DNA of 64,000 nucleotides. Source: Nocardia abscessus NBRC 100374 (GTDB lineage Bacteria > Actinomycetota > Actinomycetes > Mycobacteriales > Mycobacteriaceae). The notes beneath the pieces are model-generated. The model had not been told where the DNA came from and ran no database searches. It worked only from the letters and a program-made list of their open reading frames with translations. Every line of letters starts with the position of its first letter. Position 1 is the stretch's first letter. The position numbers and the translations under genes were made by a program. The stretch covers positions 1 to 64,000 of the forward strand of contig NZ_BAFP01000031.1 in the NCBI RefSeq assembly GCF_000308455.1, given 5' to 3'. Shown here one piece after another: positions 17,248 through 25,431 of the stretch.

Positions 17248-17769
17248 TCACTTCGAGGACTGCGGGTACTGCTGCTGCGACTGCGCGCCCTGCTGTTCCT
17301 GCTGCGTCGGTGACAACTGCTCCGACTGCCTCGATTGCGCTTCGATCGTCCTCGGTTCCTGGGACGCCCCGGAGATCCGGATGCGGCGCGGCATCGCGCG
17401 CTCCGCGATCGGGATCGTCACCGACAGCACTCCGTTGTTGTAGGTGGCGCTGATGTTCTCGACGTCGACGTTCTCGCCGAGCGACAGCTGGCGCATGAAG
17501 GTGCCGGCGAAGCGTTCCGAGGCGATCCACTGGACGCCTTCCTCGCTCGGCACGGTGCGTTGCGCCCGCAGGGTGAGCGTTCCGTTGTCGACACTGACAT
17601 CGATCGAACCGGGGTCGACACCGGGCAGGTCCGCGTTCAGAACGTAGTGATCACCCGCTTTGAACAGATCCATCGGCATGAATCGGGGTGCACGAGCGGT
17701 TCCTGCGCTTTCACCGAGCAATTGCCGGGCGACGGTGTCGATGTCATGGAATGGATCGAATCTGAGCAC
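17248..17769 (-). CDS. Hsp20/alpha-crystallin small heat-shock protein
   Basis: The 173-residue protein has the alpha-crystallin domain at about 40-135: YVLNADLPGVDPGSIDVSVD, the ERFAGTFMRQLSLGENVD strand pair, and the terminal YNNGVLSVTIPIAE; an IXI-like RIRISG follows. Such ATP-independent chaperones hold unfolding proteins as oligomers. The C-terminal 40 residues are a Gln/Ser-rich tail. GGAGG eight bases before a GTG (complement of 17767-17769) gives the start MLRFDPFHD; an ATG 15 bases upstream would place the site inside the gene. No HspR- or CIRCE-type operator was seen. Confidence 0.92.
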   Translation of the reverse strand: MLRFDPFHDIDTVARQLLGESAGTARAPRFMPMDLFKAGDHYVLNADLPGVDPGSIDVSVDNGTLTLRAQRTVPSEEGVQWIASERFAGTFMRQLSLGENVDVENISATYNNGVLSVTIPIAERAMPRRIRISGASQEPRTIEAQSRQSEQLSPTQQEQQGAQSQQQYPQSSK

Positions 17770-17943
17770 AGCGATCACCTCCATCTCGTTAGTGGCGACG
17801 CCTGCCACGGCGGCGGGCGCCGATAGCTGTGCAATCGCCACGGTAGCCCTCTTCGATCGGAACGGCATCGACCTGACGGGGCGAAGAAGGCCGAGATCCG
17901 CCGACACGGAATAGCCGCCCGCGGACCCGTGTTGGCTCGGGAC

Positions 17944-18777
17944 ATGGCATTCGACAGTCTCGGACGGTTCGGAGTGTGGCGGGCGTACAACGGGTTCAGC
18001 CCGGAGGACGCACGGGAATTGGAGCAGCTGGGATACGGCGCGCTGTGGTTGGGGGCCTCGCCTCCGGCGGATCTGGCAGTGGTCGAACCGCTGCTGGAGG
18101 CGACCGAAACGATCACCGTGGCCACCAGCATCGTGAACATCTGGGCGGCGCCCGCGAAGGAGGCGGCCGACTCGTTCCATCGGATCGAGGCGCGCTTCCC
18201 CGGCCGGTTCCTGCTCGGCGTCGGCGCGGGACATCCCGAACACACCGGTGAGTACCGCAAGCCCTACGACGCGCTGGTCGAGTATCTCGACGACCTCGAC
18301 GCCGCGGGCGTGCCCGCCGAGCGCCGCGCCGTGGCCGCGCTCGGGCCGCGCGTGCTGAAGCTGGCCGCCGAGCGGTCCCTGGGCGCGCTGCCCTACTTCG
18401 TACCCGCCGCGCACACCGCGAAGGCCCGCGAGATCGTCGGCCCGGACGCGCTGCTGGCGACCGAGCACAAGGTGGTGCTGACCGACGACGCCCCGGCGGC
18501 GCACGCCGTCGCCGACCAGACCGTCGGCTTCTACCTCGGCCTGACCAACTACGTGTCGAACCTGCGCCGGTTCGGTTTCACCGACGCCGACCTCGCCGTC
18601 CCGCCCACCGACCGGCTGTTCGACGCCGTCGTCGCGCACGGCACGCCGGAGCGGATCGCCGCCCAGTTGTCCGAGCACCTGGATGCCGGCGCGGGCCACG
18701 TCGCGGTGCAGATCCTCGGCGACAACTATCTCCCGGCGCTGCGCACCCTCGCGCCGCTGCTGACCACGCGCTCCTGA
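17944..18777 (+). CDS. LLM-class (probably F420-dependent) oxidoreductase
   Basis: The protein has 277 residues from the ATG at 17944, with a possible upstream TTG at 17929. It looks like a luciferase-like TIM-barrel enzyme: GYGALWLGASPPADL near the N-terminus, ITVATSIVNIWAAPA, FHRIEARFPGRFLLGVGAGH, and a C-terminal HGTPERIAAQLSEHLDAG. These strings are typical of F420-dependent subgroups in actinomycetes. Substrate unknown. It is divergent from hsp20 and ends at a strong terminator. Confidence 0.88.
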   Translation: MAFDSLGRFGVWRAYNGFSPEDARELEQLGYGALWLGASPPADLAVVEPLLEATETITVATSIVNIWAAPAKEAADSFHRIEARFPGRFLLGVGAGHPEHTGEYRKPYDALVEYLDDLDAAGVPAERRAVAALGPRVLKLAAERSLGALPYFVPAAHTAKAREIVGPDALLATEHKVVLTDDAPAAHAVADQTVGFYLGLTNYVSNLRRFGFTDADLAVPPTDRLFDAVVAHGTPERIAAQLSEHLDAGAGHVAVQILGDNYLPALRTLAPLLTTRS

Positions 18778-18795
18778 CCGATTCGATGCGCGTTT

Positions 18796-18827
18796 CTCCG
18801 GCCCCCGGCTGCTGCCGGGGGCCGGAG
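18796..18827 (+). terminator. Terminator of the LLM oxidoreductase gene
   Basis: A perfect 14-base-pair stem (CTCCGGCCCCCGGC / GCCGGGGGCCGGAG) with the loop TGCT lies 19 bases after the stop. There is no clear T-run. Confidence 0.85.
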
Positions 18828-18946
18828 CCGTTCGCGGTGATCGTCCTAAGGGACTGTTAGGAAGCGTCGAGAGCCGTTCCGCGAGCTTGTGACTGCCGAC
18901 ACACTGATCTGCGACGACGTGATGAGGCGTCGGAGGAGGAGATCTT

Positions 18947-20329
18947 GTGACTACGACACAGCCCGTGAGTGAGCGCCGGGTGGTCGCGAACGTTCTGCGC
19001 GGATCCATCGGCAATCTCGTCGAGTGGTACGACTGGTACGTCTATACGGCGTTCGGCGTGTACTTCGCACAAGTGTTCTTTCCGAAAGGCGATCCGGTGG
19101 CACAACTGCTGTCCACCGCAGCGGTTTTCTCGGTCGGCTTCCTGATGCGCCCGCTCGGGGGGTGGGTGCTCGGATGGTATGCGGATCGGTTCGGGCGGCG
19201 TGCAGCACTCACTCTGTCGGTGACAGTGATGGCGGCGGGGTCACTGCTGATCGCAGTGACTCCCGGGTATGAGACGATCGGATTGATGGCGCCGATAGTC
19301 CTGCTGCTCGCGCGGTTGCTGCAGGGGCTGTCCGTTGGCGGCGAATACGCTACAAGTGCAACCTATCTGTCCGAAGTGGCCTCCGCGGGGCGGCGCGGAT
19401 TCTATTCCAGCTTCCAGTATGTGACGCTGGTAGCCGGGCAGCTCACCGCGCTCGGCGTGCAAATTATCTTGCAGCAAACGCTGACCACGGACCAGATGCA
19501 CAGTTGGGGATGGCGAATTCCATTCCTGATCGGCGCGGGTGGTGCAATCGTGGTAATGGTGCTCCGGCGAGGGATGGACGAGTCGGAATCATTCCGTGCA
19601 CAAGCGGCGCATGGCGAGCACAAGTCCGGTGAGGCACGCGGTTCACTACGTGTGCTGCTGCAGTATCCGCGCGAATGCCTGCTGGTAGTCGGTCTGACTC
19701 TTGGTGGGACTGTCGCTTTTTACACCTTCACGACCTACATCCAGAAGTTCATGGTCTACACCTCTGGCATCTCCAAGCCGACGGTGGCCTGGATCAACTT
19801 CCTCGCGCTGCTGGTCTTCGTGGTGCTGCAGCCGCTATCAGGTGCCCTGTCCGACCGCATCGGCCGTCGCAAGTTGCTGATCTTCTTCGGCGTCGCCGGA
19901 ACTCTGCTGACGGTGCCGATCATGGGGCTGCTTGCGCATACCACCAATCCGGTCGCCGCATGGGGTCTGATGATGACAGCGTTGGTGATCATCACCGGAT
20001 ACACCTCGATCAATGCGATCGTGAAGGCAGAACTGTTTCCAACGAAGATTCGTGCGCTCGGCGTCGGGCTGCCATATGCGCTGACCGTCGCCATCTTCGG
20101 CGGCACTGCAGAACTGATCGCGCTGGCATTGAAAAAAGCGGACTTGGAGGCGGTGTTCTTCTTCTACGTCGCGGGCTGTATCGCGATCTCGCTGATCACC
20201 TATTGCTTCATGCGGGAAACCTCGACCTCGTCGGCAATCGACGCGGGAGAGCCGACTGCGGGCGCCAACACCAGGACAGGCGCCGCGGCGGCCGAGCCGG
20301 AACGGCCGCTGGTCACCCTGCGTGACTGA
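18947..20329 (+). CDS. MFS transporter, metabolite:H+ symporter (MHS/KgtP-like) family
   Basis: The 460-residue protein has about 12 membrane helices. MHS-family marks are visible: an N-terminal GNLVEWYDWYVYTAFGVYFA, the loop-2/3 motif GWYADRFGRRAAL, and RLLQGLSVGGEYATSATYLS. A second cytoplasmic motif, SDRIGRRKLL, lies in the C-terminal half. Relatives import dicarboxylates, citrate, shikimate or osmolytes with protons. GGAGGAG lies just before the GTG start. Base use is slightly less GC-biased than its neighbours in places. The stop runs close to the response-regulator gene, but a functional link is unproven. Confidence 0.9.
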   Translation: MTTTQPVSERRVVANVLRGSIGNLVEWYDWYVYTAFGVYFAQVFFPKGDPVAQLLSTAAVFSVGFLMRPLGGWVLGWYADRFGRRAALTLSVTVMAAGSLLIAVTPGYETIGLMAPIVLLLARLLQGLSVGGEYATSATYLSEVASAGRRGFYSSFQYVTLVAGQLTALGVQIILQQTLTTDQMHSWGWRIPFLIGAGGAIVVMVLRRGMDESESFRAQAAHGEHKSGEARGSLRVLLQYPRECLLVVGLTLGGTVAFYTFTTYIQKFMVYTSGISKPTVAWINFLALLVFVVLQPLSGALSDRIGRRKLLIFFGVAGTLLTVPIMGLLAHTTNPVAAWGLMMTALVIITGYTSINAIVKAELFPTKIRALGVGLPYALTVAIFGGTAELIALALKKADLEAVFFFYVAGCIAISLITYCFMRETSTSSAIDAGEPTAGANTRTGAAAAEPERPLVTLRD

Positions 20330-20375
20330 CCGCCCGGCACACGCGCCGGTCCGCCCATTGTGGGAGGATCGGCGC

Positions 20376-21035
20376 GTGCGGCTTGCGGTGGTCGAGGACG
20401 ACGACGGCGTGGGAGACGCGCTGGTCGAGGCGCTCAACGCCCGCGGTTACCGCGCCGAACGCATGCGCCGCGGCGCGGATCTGCTGATCGCGCATCGCGC
20501 TTACGACGCGGTCGTGCTCGACCTCGGACTGCCCGACGGCGACGGTCTGCACGTGCTGCGCAGACTGCGCGAGGTGAGTTCGGTTCCGGTGCTGATCCTG
20601 ACCGCACGCAGCGACGAACGCTCCATCGTGCGCGGTCTGCGCGGCGGCGCCGACGACTATCTGGTGAAGCCGCCGCGGATCGCGGAGCTGGTCGCGCGGC
20701 TGGAGACGGTGACGAGGCGGGCAGCGGCCGCGGCCCAGCACGCGCCGTCGGTGGTGGTCACCGGGGACGTGCGGGTCGATCTCGGCGCCCGCGTGGTGGA
20801 GGTCGCCGGCGCGCCGGTGTCGCTGACGCAGAAGGAGTTCGAGCTGGTCGAGGCGCTGGTGGAACGGCCGGGCGCGGCGGTGAGCCGTCAGCTGCTGATG
20901 GATCGCATCTGGGGTGACGCCTTCGTCGCGGTCTCGCGTTCGCTGGACGTGCACATGGCGGGCTTGCGGGCGAAGCTGAATCGGCCCGGCCTGATCACCA
21001 CCATCCGCGGGTACGGATACCGGTGGGGGCAGTGA
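20376..21035 (+). CDS. OmpR-type two-component response regulator
   Basis: The 219-residue protein has a receiver domain with phospho-acceptor Asp49 in VVLDLGLPDG, Thr76 and Lys98. A winged-helix DNA-binding domain follows (about 130-215: LTQKEFELVEALVERPGAAV, then ITTIRGYGYRWG). The start chosen is the GTG at 20376, which has GGAGG nine bases upstream; a longer version beginning at 20322 would overlap the transporter gene. It is followed by the kinase gene after 28 bases and a TAXI lipoprotein gene, suggesting one signalling operon. Confidence 0.93.
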   Translation: MRLAVVEDDDGVGDALVEALNARGYRAERMRRGADLLIAHRAYDAVVLDLGLPDGDGLHVLRRLREVSSVPVLILTARSDERSIVRGLRGGADDYLVKPPRIAELVARLETVTRRAAAAAQHAPSVVVTGDVRVDLGARVVEVAGAPVSLTQKEFELVEALVERPGAAVSRQLLMDRIWGDAFVAVSRSLDVHMAGLRAKLNRPGLITTIRGYGYRWGQ

Positions 21036-21063
21036 GCGCGGCCCAGCGGGCCGGAGGTGTGTC

Positions 21064-22485
21064 ATGCGGCGTCGCTTGCTCGTCGCGCTGACGCTGTTCG
21101 CCGCCATCGCGGTGCTGGCGTTCGCGGTGCCGCTCTCGCTGACCATCGCGACCAACCGCACCCAGCAGCTGGTGCTCGCGCGTTCGGGGGACGCCGACCG
21201 CTTCGCCACCCTCGCCGACGACGCGGTTACGGCGGGGGACAGCCGCGCCTTGGCCGACGAAGTACTGCGTTATCACGAGCTGTACGGCGAGAACGTGCTG
21301 GTGGTCGACGCGAGGGGCGCGACGGCGGTGAACGCGGGCGCGGACGTGAACGATCCCGGCATCGCCGCCGCGGTGGTGGCCGCCCGGCGCAATCAGCGCC
21401 CGCACACGGTGGACAAGCTGACGCCGTGGGGCGCGCCGACCGTGCTGGTGGCGCGGCCGGTCGGCACCGGTGTGCAGGTGAACGGCGCCGTGGTGATCGA
21501 GGCGTCGACGGCGCGCGCCCGGGGCGACATCGCGCGGGCCTGGGCGGTGATCGTGCTCGGCGGCGGCGGCGCGATGGCGCTGTTCGTGCTGTTGGCGGTG
21601 ACAATCGGGCGTTGGGTACTGCGTCCGCTGGCGGCGCTGTCGCACGGTGTGGCGGAATTGACCGCGACGCTGCCGAAGCCGCGCGCCGACACCGTCGCCC
21701 CGGTATCGATCTCGGGTAGGTACGGAGGGCCGCCGGAGATGCGGGCGCTGGCGGAATCCTTCGACGCCATGGCCGCGGCCGTCGCCGATTCAGCGGATGC
21801 GCAGCGCCAGCTGGTCGCCGATACCGCGCACGCCATGCGCAACCCGCTGGCCGCCTTGACCATCCGGCTCGATTCCCTGGAACCGGCGATCCCGGCGAGC
21901 GCGGCGGGCACGTTCCGCAGCGCGAGCGCCGAGGTCGACCGCTTGACCGCGCTGCTCGACGGCCTGCTCAACCTGGCGGTGGCCGAGACGCCCGCGGCGT
22001 TCGACGTCGCGCGCACCGCCGAGGACGACGAGCAGTGCGACGCCGTGCAGGTGGTGGCCGATCGATTCGACGCCTGGTGCTCGGCGTTCGAGGCCGCGGG
22101 ACAGCGATTGCGGGTAGCGCCCGCGGCCGAGCGCGCGGACGTGGCGGCGCCCGCCGACGTGCTCGCGCAGATGCTCGACGTCCCGCTGAGCAACGCGACG
22201 CGGTACGCGGGGGCGGGCGCGCACGCCGATCTGATCGTAGAGACCGAGCCGGGCTGGGTCACGGTGACCGTCCGTGATGACGGCGCGGGTGTCCGCCCCG
22301 ACGAGATCGACAAGCTGACCACGCGTTTCTTCCGCGGCTCCGCGGCCGCGACCGGTGGTTCCGGGCTCGGCCTGCCGATCGCCGCGGCGCTGGCGCAGGC
22401 GCGTGGCGGCGCTCTCACCGTGGCGTCGGTGCATCCCCACGGTCTCGCGGTTTCAGTGCGATTGCCTGCGGCGGAGGCCAGATGA
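21064..22485 (+). CDS. Two-component sensor histidine kinase
   Basis: The 473-residue membrane kinase has a helix at about 5-28, an extracytoplasmic sensor of about 125 residues, a second helix at about 160-185 and a HAMP linker. The dimerisation box carries His256 in ADTAHAMRNPLAAL. ATP-binding boxes follow: N box PLSNATRY, G1 DDGAGV, G2 GGSGLGLPIA. It should phosphorylate the upstream response regulator. Its stop overlaps the TAXI gene start (ATGA), so expression of the kinase and the binding protein is coupled. Confidence 0.94.
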   Translation: MRRRLLVALTLFAAIAVLAFAVPLSLTIATNRTQQLVLARSGDADRFATLADDAVTAGDSRALADEVLRYHELYGENVLVVDARGATAVNAGADVNDPGIAAAVVAARRNQRPHTVDKLTPWGAPTVLVARPVGTGVQVNGAVVIEASTARARGDIARAWAVIVLGGGGAMALFVLLAVTIGRWVLRPLAALSHGVAELTATLPKPRADTVAPVSISGRYGGPPEMRALAESFDAMAAAVADSADAQRQLVADTAHAMRNPLAALTIRLDSLEPAIPASAAGTFRSASAEVDRLTALLDGLLNLAVAETPAAFDVARTAEDDEQCDAVQVVADRFDAWCSAFEAAGQRLRVAPAAERADVAAPADVLAQMLDVPLSNATRYAGAGAHADLIVETEPGWVTVTVRDDGAGVRPDEIDKLTTRFFRGSAAATGGSGLGLPIAAALAQARGGALTVASVHPHGLAVSVRLPAAEAR

Positions 22486-23417
22486 CCGGTCGAGAATCGA
22501 TCGTCCGGCGCGGCATCGGCCGACGTGGTTTCCTCGCGCTGGCCGCCGCGGCGGGCGTCGCGGGCTGCGCTCCCAACGGCCGGGGTGCGACGGTGCGGCT
22601 GGCTTCCGGCGAGGTCGGCGGCTTCTACTACGCCTTCGCCGGGTTGCTCGGCCTCGCCGCCGCGCACATCGGCGACGTGCGCATCGAGCGGGTCACCACC
22701 TCCGGTTCACAAGACAATCTGAGCTTGCTCGCACGCGGTGAGGTCGATGCCGCGCTGACGCTCGCGGATTCGCTGCGGGAGAACCCCGGCCGGGTGTCGG
22801 CGCTGGGCCGGGTCTACGAGAACTACCTGCAACTGGTCGTGCGCGCGGACAGTCCGATCGGATCGGTCGCGGATCTGCGCGGAACGCGGGTGAGCCTGGG
22901 TGCGGAAGGGTCGGGCGCGGCGCTGACCGGCGAACGGATCCTGCGCGTCGCGGGCCTTGACCCGGCCGTGGATGTCGCGGTTTCGCACCGTCCGTTGGCC
23001 GATGCGGTGGCTGCACTGTCCGCCGGTCAGGCGGATGCGCTGTTGTGGGCGGGTGGTGTGCCGACGGCGCTACTCGCGGTGCCGGGCCGGATGCGACTGT
23101 TGGACATGGGCGATCTAGCCGCCCCGATGCGGGAGCGGTTCGGACCGGTTTACGACAGCGTCGCAGTTCCCGCCGACGCTTATCCCGGCAGCGCCGCCGT
23201 ACGTACGATCGGGGTGGCCAACCTATTGCTGGCCGCGACTTCCATGCCGGAGGAAATCGCAGCGTCCATCGTGGAACTACTGGTGTGGTACGCGGACGCG
23301 CTAGTGCCCACCGAGGCGGCGGGAACCCAGTTTCTCGACGGTCGATCGCTGGTCAGCACCGGTCCGATACCGCTGCACCCAGGAGCGGCTGGCGTCTATC
23401 GACGCTGGCACGGGTGA
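22482..23417 (+). CDS. TAXI-family solute-binding lipoprotein without TRAP permease genes
   Basis: The 311-residue protein starts with a Tat-like signal (Arg14-Arg15 in GRRGFLAL) and a lipobox ending at Cys29 (GVAGC). The mature part follows the TAXI pattern of TRAP binding proteins: GSQDNLSLLARGEVDAALTL, LVVRADSPIGSVADLRGTRV, SLGAEGSGAALTGERIL and DALLWAGGVPT. TAXI proteins bind small organic acids. No TRAP membrane component lies nearby. Overlap with the kinase gene suggests the protein is the ligand sensor of the two-component system. That role is inference. Confidence 0.88.
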   Translation: MTGRESIVRRGIGRRGFLALAAAAGVAGCAPNGRGATVRLASGEVGGFYYAFAGLLGLAAAHIGDVRIERVTTSGSQDNLSLLARGEVDAALTLADSLRENPGRVSALGRVYENYLQLVVRADSPIGSVADLRGTRVSLGAEGSGAALTGERILRVAGLDPAVDVAVSHRPLADAVAALSAGQADALLWAGGVPTALLAVPGRMRLLDMGDLAAPMRERFGPVYDSVAVPADAYPGSAAVRTIGVANLLLAATSMPEEIAASIVELLVWYADALVPTEAAGTQFLDGRSLVSTGPIPLHPGAAGVYRRWHG

Positions 23418-23465
23418 CCTGTGTGCGATCAACTGTTCGGGACGCGCCAGTGCCATGTGTCCATC

Positions 23466-23492
23466 GGCTGCCGGACTGGCGGTCCGGCAGCC
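23466..23492. terminator. Bidirectional terminator
   Basis: GGCTGCCGGAC pairs with GTCCGGCAGCC over a five-base loop between the convergent TAXI gene and small secreted-protein gene. Confidence 0.8.
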
Positions 23493-23508
23493 GGGCAGGT
23501 TGCAGCGC

Positions 23509-23835
23509 TCAGCAGCCCTTACGAATAAGGGTCAGCTTGGTAGCGTTCCCGAGCGGGTTGTCGTAGTCGAAGCTGGCGACCCATTCGTCCTTGTGGGCAG
23601 GCACGCAGTACGTCCCATCCGGCGACGCGGGACGGTGTATCTTGATCAACTCGTCCTGGTCGCTGCAGTTTTTCCACCACAGCTCAGTAGGCAGGCCGGC
23701 CTCTTCCCGAAATCCACACGGTGTAGACGTCGCCTGATAACCAGTGGCCGGCGTGGCGGCAGCCAATGACATCGGGACGATGAGTGTGCCCAGCGCAGCG
23801 CCGACGGCCACAGCGAGTTGGCGATATTTCTGCAT
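23509..23835 (-). CDS. Small secreted protein of unknown function
   Basis: The 108-residue product has a signal peptide (MQKYRQLAVAVGAALGTLIV, then an Ala-rich cleavage region near residue 27). The mature part has four Cys residues (in PCGFREE, KNCSD, TYCVP and the final GC), which suggests two disulfides. The pattern recalls DUF6355-type secreted proteins, but that is only a weak impression. The ATG at 23835 is chosen because it gives a normal signal peptide; an upstream GTG/ATG at 23862 would add nine residues. Base composition is lower in GC than that of its neighbours, so it may have been acquired. Confidence 0.7.
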   Translation of the reverse strand: MQKYRQLAVAVGAALGTLIVPMSLAAATPATGYQATSTPCGFREEAGLPTELWWKNCSDQDELIKIHRPASPDGTYCVPAHKDEWVASFDYDNPLGNATKLTLIRKGC

Positions 23836-24084
23836 GATGAACCCCTCTTTGCTCACGAACACAACGTGCGAGCGCAGCTTGATGATGTGGCAACTTGGCG
23901 GCTCATTAGAACGCCCCCCTGGTTACCGCTCTCGCGGCTCGGCTCGAACTACTCCATCTGGTTGTGGAAGTTGTTGAGCGCGTTCAGTATTGCAATCCGT
24001 TGGATACTGGTCAACGCTTCGATGACGTTGCTCGTCGACCGGGCGCCGCATCTATCCCGTGTGAACGAGCCGCTGGTCCGTTGG

Positions 24085-24408
24085 TCAAGACCGGACCAGG
24101 CGGGCGATGGCGTCGGTGGCTTCCTTGATCTTGGCTTCGGCCTCCGGGCCGCCCGCGACGGCCGCGTCCACCACGCAGTGGCTGATGTGGTCCTCCAGCA
24201 GGCCCATCGCCACCGCTTGCAGGGCTTTGGTCATGGCGGACACCTGGGTGAGGATGTCGATGCAGTACTTCTCCTCCTCGACCATCCGCTGTAGACCGCG
24301 CGCTTGACCCTCGATGCGGCGCAGCCGCTTGAGGTAGTCGTCCTTGGCGGTGATGTAGCCGTGTGTCGCGTGGTCGGCCGCCGTGTGGTCGTGGGGGGAA
24401 GCTGCCAC
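24085..24408 (-). CDS. csoR: CsoR-type copper-sensing transcriptional repressor
   Basis: CsoR is an all-helical DNA-binding protein released by Cu(I). The copper ligands are present with the exact family spacing: Cys49 in EKYCIDILTQ, His74 and Cys78 in LLEDHISHC. The conserved opener YLKRLRRIEGQARGLQRMVE precedes them. The GTG at 24408 gives 107 residues and has GAGGAGA upstream. The ATG at 24450 is excluded because it lies inside the -10 box and operator. No copper transporter or metallothionein gene is adjacent. The gene probably represses itself. Confidence 0.9.
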   Translation of the reverse strand: MAASPHDHTAADHATHGYITAKDDYLKRLRRIEGQARGLQRMVEEEKYCIDILTQVSAMTKALQAVAMGLLEDHISHCVVDAAVAGGPEAEAKIKEATDAIARLVRS

Positions 24409-24445
24409 CGATGTCTCCTCGCTGCCTGCCGGTCCGGAAATCCGG

Positions 24446-24464
24446 ATCATACCCCCCTAGGGTA
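24446..24464 (-). promoter_or_regulatory. Copper-responsive operator and -10 box of csoR
   Basis: TACCCCCCTAGGGTA (24450-24464) fits the TACCC-N5-GGGTA palindrome of CsoR/RicR-type copper operators exactly. On the minus strand the -10 hexamer TATGAT is the complement of 24446-24451 and overlaps one half-site. Repressor binding would block RNA polymerase. The divergent mtnP gene starts 152 bp away and might be affected. Confidence 0.85.
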
Positions 24465-24616
24465 CAGTGTGCGGCTCGGCTTGTCAGGTCGGGCGGAGCC
24501 GCGCCCGCCCAGCCTGCCAGGCGGATCGGCCGTTGACCAGGCCTGGCTGCCGGGTGGACGCAGGGTAACGCCGATCCCGCCGCGCGAGCGACGCGGCGGG
24601 ACGAGACAATCGAGGT

Positions 24617-25426
24617 ATGAGTTCGCACCCCCGGCCCGCGCTCGCCGTCATCGGCGGCAGCGGCTTCTACGATTTCTTCGACAACGAGGCGACCATCGTC
24701 GAGGTGGAGACCCCTTATGGCGCCCCGAGTGCGGGCGTCGCGGTCGGAGAGGTCGAGGGCAGGCCGGTGGCGTTCCTGCCGCGGCACGGCAAGAACCACG
24801 AATTCGCACCGCACACCCTGCCCTACCGGGCCAACCTGTGGGCGCTGCGCTCGCTGGGCGTGCGTCGCATCTTCGCGCCCTGCGCGGTCGGCAGCCTGCG
24901 GGCGGACTGGGGCCCGGGCACGGTCGCGGTGCCGGATCAACTGGTCGACCGGACCTCCGGCCGCCCGCAGACCTACTTCGACGGGGGCGGCATCCACGTG
25001 TCCTTCGCCGATCCGTACTGCGACGAATTGCGCGCCGCCGCCATCAAGGCCCAGTCCGACGAGCTGCACATGATGCACGCCGCCACCATGGTCGTGGTCG
25101 AGGGACCGCGCTTCTCCACCCGCGCCGAGAGCCGGTGGTTCGCCGCGCAGGGCTGGGACCTGGTGAACATGACCGGCCACCCGGAGGCGGTGCTCGCCCG
25201 CGAACTCGAAATGTGCTACGCCGCCGTGGCTCTCGTCACCGATCTGGACGCGGGGCTGGAGGAGGGCGAGGGAGTGCACGCCGTCGACGTCTTCGCCGAG
25301 TTCAAACGCAACCTCGCGCCGTTCAAGGAACTCGTCCGCCGCGCGGTGGCCGCAGTGGACGGCACCGAGACGTGTGACCGGTGCCGCGTCCACGCGGGAG
25401 TGTCGTTGCCGTTCGAACTGCCCTGA
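24617..25426 (+). CDS. mtnP: S-methyl-5'-thioadenosine phosphorylase (PNP/MTAP family)
   Basis: The 269-residue protein belongs to the trimeric purine nucleoside phosphorylase/MTA phosphorylase family. It splits methylthioadenosine with phosphate to adenine and methylthioribose-1-phosphate in methionine and polyamine salvage. Visible motifs are IGGSGFYDF (phosphate loop), FLPRHGKNHEFAPH, and NMTGHPEAVLARELEMCY in the active site. The C-terminal CDRC pair is unusual but not informative. The next gene is an epimerase, the same pairing as in mycobacteria (Rv0535-Rv0536). Confidence 0.9.
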   Translation: MSSHPRPALAVIGGSGFYDFFDNEATIVEVETPYGAPSAGVAVGEVEGRPVAFLPRHGKNHEFAPHTLPYRANLWALRSLGVRRIFAPCAVGSLRADWGPGTVAVPDQLVDRTSGRPQTYFDGGGIHVSFADPYCDELRAAAIKAQSDELHMMHAATMVVVEGPRFSTRAESRWFAAQGWDLVNMTGHPEAVLARELEMCYAAVALVTDLDAGLEEGEGVHAVDVFAEFKRNLAPFKELVRRAVAAVDGTETCDRCRVHAGVSLPFELP

Positions 25427-25431
25427 GTCCG

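Noticed and set aside
24411..24450. ATG start of csoR at 24450
   Set aside because: It lies in the -10 and operator; the GTG at 24408 has a good ribosome site and fits the leader length.
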